A stretch of 64,000 bases of DNA from a bacterium BMS3Bbin14 (GTDB lineage Bacteria > Desulfobacterota > Desulfobulbia > Desulfobulbales > Desulfobulbaceae), in NCBI GenBank assembly GCA_002897615.1, contig BDTX01000011.1, positions 1-64,000 of the forward strand, read 5' to 3'. Made by a program: the position numbers and the translations under genes. Below, one piece after another: positions 24,912 to 33,402 of the stretch. The stretch's first letter is position 1; each line of letters opens with the position of its first letter. A model generated the notes under the pieces. It was not told where the DNA came from. It was given only the letters and a program-made list of their open reading frames with translations, and made no database searches.

Positions 24912-26137
24912 ATCATGCCCTCAAATCAGCCCTTGCCAATTTTACCAGGCAAGGAAGTGAGCTGGTAGTCGGCGGCAAGACTGTCTCCGCTCTCGCGGAG
25001 CAGTATGGGACACCTCTTTATATTTACGACAAACGGATCATTTTGCAGAAGTGTCAGGTCATTCGTAATGCCTTGCCGGACAATTTAAAAATTTACTATG
25101 CGCTGAAGGCCAACCCGAATCATGAAATTATTCAGTTGATGGCCGGGCTATACGATGGTTTTGATGTGGCCTCTGCCGGTGAAATCGAGCGGGTTATTCA
25201 GGCCGGGATTGCTCCGGACAGGATTAGTTTTGCCGGCCCCGGTAAGACCATTTCAGAGTTGCGATACGCGATAAATCAGCAAATCGGTGGTCTGAGTCTT
25301 GAGAGTGAGCAAGAGTTTGGGCATGTTAAAGCAATTTGCCGGCAGCTGGGGAAAACCGCTGATGTTTTTATTCGTGTGAATCCTGATTTTGGCCTTTCCC
25401 AATCCGGCATGAAGATGGGGGGGGGGCCAACGCAATTCGGTGTGGACAGCGAGCGTGTTCCGGACCTTCTCAAGGCCATACAGGATGCCCCGCTGCTCAA
25501 TTTTAAGGGCATTCATATTTTTAGCGGCAGTCAGAATCTTTCAGCAGATGAACTCCTTCGTCTGTTTGAAAATATTTTTGACTACGCAGTTTCTCTTATC
25601 GAGGTAACCGGCATTGCCATCGACAAATTGAATATGGGGGGGGGGTTCGGTATTCCTTATTTTGCTCACGAACAGGAATTGGATCTCTTGGCCGTTGGCC
25701 AAGGTTTAGAGCGGCTTTTCAGGCAATACCGGGCAAAATTGAAAAATACTTCATTCATTATCGAGCTTGGACGATTTTTAGTCGGAGAGAGTGGAGTTTA
25801 TCTTACAAGAGTTTTGTATAGAAAAATATCACAGGGGCAGGTGTTCCTGGTTACAGACGGAGGGATGCATCATCATCTGGCGGCCTCCGGTAATTTTGGT
25901 CAAAGTCTGGTGCGCCGTCCCATGCCTCTGACCGTGGCAAACAGGTTAGGGGGCCCGGTCGAAAAAGTGCATGTGGTCGGGCCGCTTTGCACCCCTCTTG
26001 ACAGTTTTGGCTTTGTCGACCTGCCTGAAGCGCAACAGGGGGATTTGATTGCTGTTTTGAATTCCGGCGCCTATGGATTTTCCGCAAGCCCGCAGCTATT
26101 TTTAAGCCATCCTGCGCCAAAAGAGATCATTGTTTAA
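24908..26137 (+). CDS. PLP-dependent decarboxylase, exosortase A system-associated (DAP/ornithine decarboxylase fold III); carries two G10 tracts
   Basis: 409 aa, TIGR03099 type. The barrel N-terminus has YALKANPN with the PLP lysine at residue 67, then VASAGEIERVIQAG, GGGFGIPYF (phosphate-binding GGG), ELGRFLVGESGVYLTRVLYRK and a C-terminal GPLCTPLDSFGF with the active-site Cys. The expected reaction is decarboxylation of a D- or meso-type amino acid, possibly while bound to the neighbouring ACP (inference). Two runs of ten G (25417-25426 and 25636-25645) encode MGGG both times and could slip during replication, switching the gene off. ATG 24908 is chosen for its 4-bp overlap with the ligase. 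Confidence 0.92.
   Translation: MNHALKSALANFTRQGSELVVGGKTVSALAEQYGTPLYIYDKRIILQKCQVIRNALPDNLKIYYALKANPNHEIIQLMAGLYDGFDVASAGEIERVIQAGIAPDRISFAGPGKTISELRYAINQQIGGLSLESEQEFGHVKAICRQLGKTADVFIRVNPDFGLSQSGMKMGGGPTQFGVDSERVPDLLKAIQDAPLLNFKGIHIFSGSQNLSADELLRLFENIFDYAVSLIEVTGIAIDKLNMGGGFGIPYFAHEQELDLLAVGQGLERLFRQYRAKLKNTSFIIELGRFLVGESGVYLTRVLYRKISQGQVFLVTDGGMHHHLAASGNFGQSLVRRPMPLTVANRLGGPVEKVHVVGPLCTPLDSFGFVDLPEAQQGDLIAVLNSGAYGFSASPQLFLSHPAPKEIIV
25417..25426 (+). repeat. Homopolymer G10 tract 1
   Basis: Ten consecutive G inside the decarboxylase gene (codons about 170-173, read M-G-G-G-P). It is in frame in this assembly. One base gained or lost would frameshift the gene. Confidence 0.9.
25636..25645 (+). 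repeat. Homopolymer G10 tract 2
   Basis: A second run of ten G 219 bp further on, at the conserved GGG phosphate-binding loop (codons about 243-246, read M-G-G-G-F). Elsewhere the longest G run I noticed in the window is seven. Confidence 0.9.
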
Positions 26138-26287
26138 GGGTAAGAGTATTTCACAGCACCCCTCTCCGGAGTTCGTAGGCTCGATTACCTGCCCACCCAC
26201 GCTCGTAGAGGGACAAGAGATGACCACTAGTCTGGAGCGTACACCTCCTGGCATTGCTGCTCTTACGAAAATATGAAATTTTTTTGA

Positions 26288-27733
26288 GTGGATCATAGCA
26301 TCATGATAACATCAGAGCTGCTCACGAAGCAGGTGGATATTAACCGGATTATACCAGAGTGTATAGATCTTGCGAAGGCGAGTGAAGCATCTTTGCCTTT
26401 TCAATATATGCATATGCCGCTTGCCTGGTGGGATTCGTTTCATAATGGTACTGATTCTTTATTTGGGAAAAAACGGGGACAGAATTTTCTTGGCGCCCAA
26501 AGTCGACTCGAAGAGTTTTTTTTGCTGATAGCCAGGGACGGTGACTCTCTGTGCGGGGCGATCCCGCTCGTAAGGCATACGTTGAAAACGCCCAAGAGCC
26601 AAGGGGGACTATGTATAATTACTTTTGCGGGTGATTATATCTTGCTTCCCTTCCAGGATTTTGTGGTTGAACCATCAAGGCGTCAAGAGGTTATTTCATC
26701 ATTTCTGGAGCGAATAGCACAGTTGTTAAAAGCTGGATGCTCTTTTTTCTGGGCCGGACATTTACCCGAAGAGTCACCTAACCTCGCGGTACTCAGGGCG
26801 AGCTGTGCAGCTTTGCAAGGACACCATATAGCAAGCCTGGAGGCCATAAGTTATCAACGAGGCGGGGTTTGGCCCTGGACTATTGGCGGAATTTCGGCAA
26901 CGCTTAAAGAAATGTGCGAAATTTGTACGAAATTTGGGGTAACATTTAATGGACTGGAAGAATTGGCAATAAAGACTGCCGCTTGTACTCCTCAATCACT
27001 TTTGTTCCCCGGAACCAGGAACAATTTATTGCAGGAGCTGAATACCTTGATTGCCGGGATTGATCGCCATGAGTCTCTGGCCGATTTTGCGAAAAGGTTT
27101 AAGTCGTTCCTGAAAAATTCGCCAATACTTTATCCATATATTGAGTTGCCTCTAGACCGGGAAGAGTATCTTGGTTCTCTTAGTTATTCTACCCGCCGGT
27201 ATTTCAGGCGTTATCTGGGAAAATTCCTGGAGGCTGGCGGCAGTTTTGAAATAGTGCGGCCTGACGAAATTACCGCAGAGGATATTGAAGATTATATTCG
27301 GCTGCATCTTCTCCGGTGGGGTAATGGTTCCCATGCAATATGTGGCGAGTCGGCTGATTATCATCGGACAATTTCTGCAGCCATGGCACAACAGGGCATG
27401 TTCCTGTTGTTTTTTGCAAGATATCAGGGCAAGCGCATAGCTGTGCACTCCTGTTTTGATATCGGCTCTCGTCGTGAAGGCTATCTTACGGGACGGGACC
27501 CGGACTACACGAAATTACGCGCCGGCCGGCTTTTGTATATACAGACGATATTTGATGCCATTGATAAAGGTTTCAGCAGGTATGAGCTTGGGGTTATCGG
27601 CTTCGGCTACAAGATGAGTTTTGTTAAAAAAACTACGGTGGCCCACAATTTTTTCCTCTACCCGGCAGATCAAGAGCTTAATTTTGATCAATTTTTTTTA
27701 GGTTTCGAATGCATGGAGCCAATACGGGGGTAA
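26288..27733 (+). CDS. GNAT-fold acyltransferase (BioF2/CelD-like)
   Basis: 481 aa, or 476 from ATG 26303. The N-terminal half has AWWDSFHNG and LEEFFLLIARDGDSLCGAIPLV. The C-terminal half has LDREEYLGSLSYSTRRYFRRYLGKF, the characteristic R-R-x-x-K patch, then LFFARYQGKRIAVHSCFDIGSRREGYLTGRDPDYTKLRAGRLLYIQTI and YELGVIGFGYKMSF, the standard CelD/BioF2 GNAT signature. It would transfer an acyl or aminoacyl group to a cell-envelope glycan or its precursor; the donor is unknown. It follows a 150-bp gap with an inverted GTAAGAG/CTCTTAC pair and no clear promoter. Confidence 0.8.
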   Translation: MDHSIMITSELLTKQVDINRIIPECIDLAKASEASLPFQYMHMPLAWWDSFHNGTDSLFGKKRGQNFLGAQSRLEEFFLLIARDGDSLCGAIPLVRHTLKTPKSQGGLCIITFAGDYILLPFQDFVVEPSRRQEVISSFLERIAQLLKAGCSFFWAGHLPEESPNLAVLRASCAALQGHHIASLEAISYQRGGVWPWTIGGISATLKEMCEICTKFGVTFNGLEELAIKTAACTPQSLLFPGTRNNLLQELNTLIAGIDRHESLADFAKRFKSFLKNSPILYPYIELPLDREEYLGSLSYSTRRYFRRYLGKFLEAGGSFEIVRPDEITAEDIEDYIRLHLLRWGNGSHAICGESADYHRTISAAMAQQGMFLLFFARYQGKRIAVHSCFDIGSRREGYLTGRDPDYTKLRAGRLLYIQTIFDAIDKGFSRYELGVIGFGYKMSFVKKTTVAHNFFLYPADQELNFDQFFLGFECMEPIRG

Positions 27734-27796
27734 GGGTAAGGCGCCAGCAATCCGGTAAACTCCAGGCAGCCGGAAGCTAAAAGGGAGATTTTCAGA

Positions 27797-28348
27797 TTGT
27801 ACAATTGGTTCGTAAGAAAATATTATGATTTTTTAAAAAAGAAAAAAGAATCTTACCTTAAGAAGTTAATAGATAGAGGGTTGATTCTGGGGGAAAATGT
27901 CTCCATTGTCGATACTTTTTTTTTCGATCCATCTCATTGCTTTCTTATTTCTATCGGGGACAATTGCACCATCGCTCCCAGGGTCAGACTTATTGCCCAT
28001 GATGCCAGCACAAAAAAGTTTCTTGGCTATACTAAGATCGGCAGAATAGATATTGGTAAAAATTGTTTCCTCGGCGATAGCGCAATAGTTCTGCCATGCG
28101 TAACAATTGGCAGTGGATCTATTGTCGGAGCAGGTTCGGTTGTGACTAAAGATATACCTGTCGGCATGGTCGTTGCCGGCAACCCTGCCCAAGTAATATG
28201 TTCTGTAAATGAGTATTTAGATAAAATGAAAGCAATGTCCCGCGATAAAAAAATTTTCAATGAAGACTATTTTATTGAAAATTTAAATATGGTCAAAAGG
28301 GATGAAATTCGCCAATCAGTTGATAAGTCAATAGGATTTATTGTTTAG
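27797..28348 (+). CDS. Hexapeptide-repeat (LbetaH) acyltransferase
   Basis: 183 aa. Left-handed beta-helix turns run from about residue 30 to 140: LILGENVSIVDTFFF, SIGDNCTIAPRVRLIAHDAS, IDIGKNCFLGDSAIVLPCVTIGSGSIVGAGSVVTKDIPVGMVVAGNPAQVI. This is the maltose/galactoside O-acetyltransferase (WbbJ-like) type, with the catalytic His in IAHDAS. It would O-acetylate a sugar. The start is TTG at 27797 with GGGAG about 9 bp upstream. It is located in the EPS island next to GNAT genes, fitting O-acetyl decoration. Confidence 0.85.
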   Translation: MYNWFVRKYYDFLKKKKESYLKKLIDRGLILGENVSIVDTFFFDPSHCFLISIGDNCTIAPRVRLIAHDASTKKFLGYTKIGRIDIGKNCFLGDSAIVLPCVTIGSGSIVGAGSVVTKDIPVGMVVAGNPAQVICSVNEYLDKMKAMSRDKKIFNEDYFIENLNMVKRDEIRQSVDKSIGFIV

Positions 28349-28357
28349 TCTTTGCTC

Positions 28358-29380
28358 ATGTCTAAATTTAAGATTATTAAGAGAAACCCACATCAATTCA
28401 AAAAACAGATTTTAGAGTTCTGGGAAAAATATTTGCCCGGAACCCCTGCAAATCGTCTTGATTGGATGGGCAAGAATCCTGCCGGGGCAGCAATCTGGTT
28501 GTTTGCCATTGAACAGAAAACAGGAAAGCTCGCAGGGATAATTTCTCTTTTGCCCAAAAAATTATTTTTAGATAACAAAATAATAAGAGCCGGTATTCTC
28601 GGAGACTTTATGTTGCATTCGGAGTATCGAGCATTTGGCCCTGCCTTGGATTTGCTTAAAGCGGCCATTGCACTTCAGGGGCAAGGAAAATTTGATTTTC
28701 TTTATACCATACCGAACTTGAAATCAAAAAAAATTGCAGAAAGAGCAGGATTTAAGTCTGTGGGTCAACTATATACTCTTATGAGGCCTCAGGAGACTGT
28801 TTTCTGGTTGGAAAAATATATGTCTCCTGTTGCCGCCAAGGTGTTGCAATGGCCGGCCATGTTAGCGGTGAAGATATTATCTCGAGAAACTTATGTTTAT
28901 TGTCGTGGTGACTTTGTCGAGTTGGACTGGAGTGATTCTTCATTCGATGTTTTTGCAGAGCAATGGAAAAAAGATCAATCAGGAATGCTTACCGGTGACC
29001 ATCAATTATCATATCTTAAATGGAGATATTTGGAAAATCCTGAATCTAATTTCCGCATAATTACTTTTAGAAAACATGAAACCGGAGATTTGCTCGGCTT
29101 CTTTGTCGTTTCAATAAAGAATAATCGTTTGGAAATTTACGACCTTGTTGCTGCTGAAAGCAGGTATATTTATACTATGATAAAAAAAATTACTGATATT
29201 TCGAAAAGTGAAAATTGCCGCGGCGTTTATGGGGTGATGTTTGACAAAAATCCATTAATGACATTCGCCAGAAAATGTTGCTTTTTTGATATAAAAGATG
29301 ACGCAGAAATTTTTACTTCCCCTGGAAGCTCTGAGGACATTAGCCAATGGTATTTTACTTCTGCAGATCGCAATATATGA
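28358..29380 (+). CDS. GNAT-family N-acetyltransferase-like protein
   Basis: 340 aa from ATG 28358 (a TTG at 28352 is the alternative). It has the GNAT pieces WLFAIEQKTGKLAGIISLLPKK, GILGDFMLHSEYRAFGPALDLLKAAIALQGQGKFDFLYTIPNLKSKKIAERAGF (acetyl-CoA loop-like) and a second half with HQLSYLKWRYLENPESNFRIITFR. The last is a common signature of polysaccharide-locus GNAT proteins. The substrate cannot be named. It begins 9 bp after the hexapeptide acyltransferase. Confidence 0.72.
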   Translation: MSKFKIIKRNPHQFKKQILEFWEKYLPGTPANRLDWMGKNPAGAAIWLFAIEQKTGKLAGIISLLPKKLFLDNKIIRAGILGDFMLHSEYRAFGPALDLLKAAIALQGQGKFDFLYTIPNLKSKKIAERAGFKSVGQLYTLMRPQETVFWLEKYMSPVAAKVLQWPAMLAVKILSRETYVYCRGDFVELDWSDSSFDVFAEQWKKDQSGMLTGDHQLSYLKWRYLENPESNFRIITFRKHETGDLLGFFVVSIKNNRLEIYDLVAAESRYIYTMIKKITDISKSENCRGVYGVMFDKNPLMTFARKCCFFDIKDDAEIFTSPGSSEDISQWYFTSADRNI

Positions 29381-29502
29381 TTGTTTTCTGTATTCTAAAT
29401 ACATGATGAATTATGTACACAATCTCCGGTCGCCCCTTCATCTGACAGCAAGAGGTTCAGGAATTGACAGGTTTGTCTATTCCGGAAAGAGCTGGCGTAC
29501 AA

Positions 29503-30609
29503 ATGACAACTAATCTGATGCAGATAACACATGACTTGGCGATCGGCGGATTGCAGCAGGTTGTTGTGAATATCTGCAGGGCGATCGACAGGGAGAACTT
29601 TAAAGTATCGGTTCTCTGTCTGAGAGCGTTGGGGGAATTGGTCCCTGATGTGCAGAGCCTCGGTATTAAAGTTTTCTCGCTACCTCAAAAAGAAAGAGGA
29701 GCGGACTACCTTTCATTTCTTAAAGTAGCCAGAATTTTACGCCAAGAAAAGATCGACGTTATTCATACCCATAATACGCAACCATTTGTTGATGGAACCT
29801 TGGGAGCACTATTCTCCGGCGTAAAAACAATAGTCCATACCGATCATGCCCGAAATTTTCCAGATAAGCGCAGGTATATGTTTGCAGAACATATGATGTC
29901 TCACTTCGCCTATAGAGTTGTTGGCGTATCTGATCATACCTCTGCTAATCTTGTAAAGTATGAAAAAATTTATCCCAAGAAAGTTGTTACCATCGCTAAT
30001 GGTATAGACGGCTCAAGATATCAAATTAGAATTGACCGGGGAGCCAAGAGAAAAGAATTGGGGATAATGAGCAATGGTCCAGTTATCGGTTTAGGTGTCA
30101 GGCTGACCGAGCAGAAAGGGATAACGTATCTGCTGCAGGCCATGCCTCAAGTGATTAAATGCTTTCCCGATATTACCTTGGTTGTTGCCGGGGAAGGCAC
30201 TTTGAAAAAAGAGTTACAAGATGAAGCGTTTCATTTGGGTATCGATAAAAGCGTGCTATTTTTGGGCTCGAGGCTGGATGTTCCGGAATTACTTAAATTG
30301 TTTGATCTTTATGTTCTCCCCTCCTTGTGGGAGGGGCTCCCGATGGTCTTGTTGGAGGCTATGGCTGCAGGCTGTCCAATAATTGCCACGGATGTCGGCG
30401 GTGTGTCTACAGTGATAGAAGACAAAAAAAACGGTGTGTTGGTAGCTCCTCGAAATCCTAAGCTTCTGGGCGACAATATTGTAAGGTTACTTTCTGAGAA
30501 TGGCTTACGAGAAGAGTATGTTAAAAATAGTTTACAGAAATTTAAAGATAAATTCAGCTCTGATATCATGACCAGGCAATATGAGAAATTTTATTTAAGA
30601 AAAAATTAG
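29503..30609 (+). CDS. Glycosyltransferase family 4
   Basis: 368 aa GT-B enzyme. The N-terminal domain has QITHDLAIGGLQQVVVNICRAI and DVIHTHNTQPFVDGTLGALF. The C-terminal domain has VIGLGVRLTEQKGITYLLQAMP and YVLPSLWEGLPMVLLEAMAAGCPIIATDVGG, the E-x7-E retaining-transferase signature. It would add a sugar from an NDP donor to a lipid-linked acceptor on the cytoplasmic membrane face. ATG 29503 is preferred; the frame opens at TTG 29464. There is a 120-bp gap to the previous gene with no visible element. Confidence 0.88.
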   Translation: MTTNLMQITHDLAIGGLQQVVVNICRAIDRENFKVSVLCLRALGELVPDVQSLGIKVFSLPQKERGADYLSFLKVARILRQEKIDVIHTHNTQPFVDGTLGALFSGVKTIVHTDHARNFPDKRRYMFAEHMMSHFAYRVVGVSDHTSANLVKYEKIYPKKVVTIANGIDGSRYQIRIDRGAKRKELGIMSNGPVIGLGVRLTEQKGITYLLQAMPQVIKCFPDITLVVAGEGTLKKELQDEAFHLGIDKSVLFLGSRLDVPELLKLFDLYVLPSLWEGLPMVLLEAMAAGCPIIATDVGGVSTVIEDKKNGVLVAPRNPKLLGDNIVRLLSENGLREEYVKNSLQKFKDKFSSDIMTRQYEKFYLRKN

Positions 30610-30702
30610 TAATTTTTTATTGATACATCTGGCTGTAACCACAATAAATGGATCTGCATTGGTGCAAGCTGTCATGTTTAATCTTTTCTTAATGTTCACA
30701 TC

Positions 30703-32151
30703 ATGTCGCTAGCGGCAAAAGCTTTTAAGGGTGGATCATGGTTGGCATTTTTTACAGCAATAAGCCAAGCCTTCTCATGGTTGGTTACCTTTTGGGTCGC
30801 CCGCTTGCTCCTACCTGATGATTATGGCCTGATGGCGCTGGCAACAATTTTTACCGGATATGCTGCCTGGTTCGGTGAGTTGGGACTTGGAGCGGCAATA
30901 ATTCAAGCAAAATCTTCTTCACAGAAGAATTTGTCCTCCATCTTCTGGTTTGCCTTGGGGATCGCGGTGATTCTGGCTTTGGCCTGCTTTCCTATTGCTT
31001 CTGTCTCTGCCTGGTTTTTTAATGAACCCAGATTGGTTGACTTGACCAGGACAGTCTCAATTATTTTTTTATTTAACGGAGTCCAGATAGTTCCTCAAAA
31101 TCTCTTAAAAAGAGAAATGGAGTTTAAAAGATTAGGGTTGATTAAGCTGGCAGCCGTTTTTTGTTCATGTACCTATATGCTGATAAGTGCTTATCTGGGA
31201 GCAGGCGTTTGGGCATTATTAGGTGGTCAGGTAATACTCTCTTTGGTAAGGATGGTTCTTGTGGTCAGCAGTCTCGGGTGGCTACCCTGGGCTCATTTTA
31301 ATTTCAAAGAGATCCGGCCCTATATTCACTATGGTTTGAAAATAGCTATTGGGAGAACGTTATTTTATGTAACTGATAATTCAGATAAATTTATTGTCGG
31401 CAAGATAATGGGGTCGGGTGATGTGGGGTATTACTCTTTTGCCTTGCAATTAGCGCAATTGCCAACTGAAAAAATAACAGTTTTGATCAACCAGGTTTCA
31501 TTCCCTCTCTTCACCAAGCTGCAGTCTACGAAAGATGATTTCAACAGGTATTACCTGAAAATCATCAAAATAATTACCACTCTCGTGTTGCCCTTGTTTG
31601 TTGGTGGCTTTCTTCTGGCCAATGAGCTGATTAATGTGGTTTTGGGTGAAAAATGGTCCCCCATAATTTTGTTATTTAAATATTTGTGTCTTGCGCAGAT
31701 AATGACATCTTTGAGTGCAATCAACAACATTGTACATAATGCGTTAGGGAAATCAGAACTTTCCATGTATTTTAATGGTTTGTGTGCAGTTTTTATGACG
31801 ATATCATTTTATTTCGCTGCAATTTACGGATTAAATGCGATGATTTTTCCATGGATTATAACATATTTTATTTTATGCTCTGTTTGGATCTTGTATACTT
31901 TATACAAGCTAAAGATAAAATTTATTCAATACATCTTTAATATAAAAAATATTTTTCTAAGTGTTGGGTTGATGTATATTTCTGTCTCGAGTGTTAGTTA
32001 TTTTGTGTATAGATACCACCTGGGTCCGACAGGACAGGTTGCATTGCTTTTGACAAAGATTATAGTTGGATCTGTTGTTTATATAATTTCTTTATGTATC
32101 TTTGATAAAGAATTGCTAATCGATCTTGTGAAATTACGTAAAGCTAAATAA
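30703..32151 (+). CDS. Oligosaccharide flippase, Wzx/WzxC-like
   Basis: 482 aa of the MOP superfamily. The opening SLAAKAFKGGSWLAFFTAISQAFSWLVTFWVARLLLPDDYGLMALATIFTGY is the WzxC-type signature, followed by about twelve hydrophobic segments. GLKIAIGRTLFYVTDNSDKFIVGKIMG marks the middle. It would flip undecaprenyl-diphosphate-linked repeat units across the inner membrane. It sits between two glycosyltransferases and 1.2 kb from an O-antigen ligase/polymerase-like gene, so a Wzx/Wzy-type pathway is likely. Confidence 0.88.
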   Translation: MSLAAKAFKGGSWLAFFTAISQAFSWLVTFWVARLLLPDDYGLMALATIFTGYAAWFGELGLGAAIIQAKSSSQKNLSSIFWFALGIAVILALACFPIASVSAWFFNEPRLVDLTRTVSIIFLFNGVQIVPQNLLKREMEFKRLGLIKLAAVFCSCTYMLISAYLGAGVWALLGGQVILSLVRMVLVVSSLGWLPWAHFNFKEIRPYIHYGLKIAIGRTLFYVTDNSDKFIVGKIMGSGDVGYYSFALQLAQLPTEKITVLINQVSFPLFTKLQSTKDDFNRYYLKIIKIITTLVLPLFVGGFLLANELINVVLGEKWSPIILLFKYLCLAQIMTSLSAINNIVHNALGKSELSMYFNGLCAVFMTISFYFAAIYGLNAMIFPWIITYFILCSVWILYTLYKLKIKFIQYIFNIKNIFLSVGLMYISVSSVSYFVYRYHLGPTGQVALLLTKIIVGSVVYIISLCIFDKELLIDLVKLRKAK

Positions 32152-32190
32152 GCTTCAATCTTCAGGTTGAAATGTCATCTGTGCAAAAAA

Positions 32191-33393
32191 ATGGACGAAC
32201 GATTTTTAATGAGAAAAAAACGAATTTTATATATCGAATCAAACCGTGACGGCACTGTAGGCGGTTCGTATTATAGTCTTTTTTATCTTGTGCGAGGGCT
32301 GAATAAAGATCTCTTTCAGCCTATCGTGATGTTCTATGAGGGCAACCCTTTAATTGGTAAGTTTAGAGAATTAGCAATAGAGGTGGTGGTATATGATCAT
32401 TATTCGCCATCAGATGGGCGCATAAGAAATTTTTCTGATTTTATAAAATTTTTCCCGCGATTAGTGAGAGATGTGCTCTGGGGGCACCTTAAGGTAACCA
32501 AAAAACTTGATGAGATTAAGCCCGATATTGTTCATTTGAATAATTCTTACGCAGTAAATCACGATTGGGTTCTGGCCTGCAAGCGGAGGGGCGTGAAAAT
32601 TATTGCCCATGATCGTGGCACAAGGCCACCTGCCAGTTTTCAAACAAGATTTTTTGTCAGATTCCTTGATGCAATAATTAGTGTAAGTGATTCGTATCTT
32701 GAATACGTTACCGGGCAAAATCTTAGACCCAAAAAATCATGCCGGGTTTATAATGGCCTGGATGTTACAGAATTTGATGGCCACTGCTTAGAGCCAAAAA
32801 AGCAAATTCGGCGGAAGCTCAATGTGCCAAACGGCGATATTTTAATTGGGATGGTTGGCAATATTGATTACTGGAAGGGGCAAATTGTCTTGGTTAAAGC
32901 GATGTCCTTGGTGGTGAGGAAGTTTAAGAATGTTAAGGTTGTTTTGGTTGGCAAAACTGCACGTGGAGCGGAAAAATATGAGGAGGAGATTCGAGCATGC
33001 ATCTCGCGACATGGGTTGGATGATAATATAATATTTACTGGATATCGAGATGATATACCTGCATTATTAAATGCATTTGACATATTTGTTCATGCTTCGG
33101 TGGAACCCGAGCCATTTGGCCGGGTTATTCTGGAGGCAATGGCAATGAAGAAGCCTATCGTCGCGACAAATTCTGGAGGAACACCCGAGCAGATTGTCGA
33201 TGGCAAATCGGGCCTGCTGGTGCCGATGGCTGATGAACGGGCAATGGCTGATGCCATACTGACTTGTCTGGATGACAGGCAAAAAGCGGATGAATTGGGA
33301 ATTAATGCGTGGATACGTTTGCAGGATAAATTTTCGATAGAGAAGATGGTGAGCGGAATTGAAGATATATACCAAAAAGTATTGCCTTTATAG
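32191..33393 (+). CDS. Glycosyltransferase family 4
   Basis: About 400 aa. The N-terminal domain has RILYIESNRDGTVGGSYYSLFYLVRGL and DIVHLNNSYAVNHDWVLACKRRG. The C-terminal domain has ILIGMVGNIDYWKGQIVLVKAM, FDIFVHASVEPEPFGRVILEAMAMKKPIVATNSGGTPEQIV and LLVPMADERAMADAIL, the GT4 donor site. The true start is uncertain: TTG 32167, ATG 32191 and ATG 32209 are all in frame and none has a strong ribosome site. It lies directly downstream of the flippase. Confidence 0.85.
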   Translation: MDERFLMRKKRILYIESNRDGTVGGSYYSLFYLVRGLNKDLFQPIVMFYEGNPLIGKFRELAIEVVVYDHYSPSDGRIRNFSDFIKFFPRLVRDVLWGHLKVTKKLDEIKPDIVHLNNSYAVNHDWVLACKRRGVKIIAHDRGTRPPASFQTRFFVRFLDAIISVSDSYLEYVTGQNLRPKKSCRVYNGLDVTEFDGHCLEPKKQIRRKLNVPNGDILIGMVGNIDYWKGQIVLVKAMSLVVRKFKNVKVVLVGKTARGAEKYEEEIRACISRHGLDDNIIFTGYRDDIPALLNAFDIFVHASVEPEPFGRVILEAMAMKKPIVATNSGGTPEQIVDGKSGLLVPMADERAMADAILTCLDDRQKADELGINAWIRLQDKFSIEKMVSGIEDIYQKVLPL

Positions 33394-33402
33394 GCAACTA
33401 TT

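Noticed and set aside
26138-26287. An inverted-repeat element between decarboxylase and GNAT genes
   Set aside because: Only the GTAAGAG/CTCTTAC ends and a short CTCCGGA/TCTGGAG pair match. The phrase resembling family B (TAGAGGGAC) is too short to call.
27915-27926. A T9 run in the hexapeptide acyltransferase and A8 runs in hydrolase 1 as phase-variable tracts
   Set aside because: They are A/T runs in AT-rich DNA, shorter and expected by composition, unlike the two G10 tracts.
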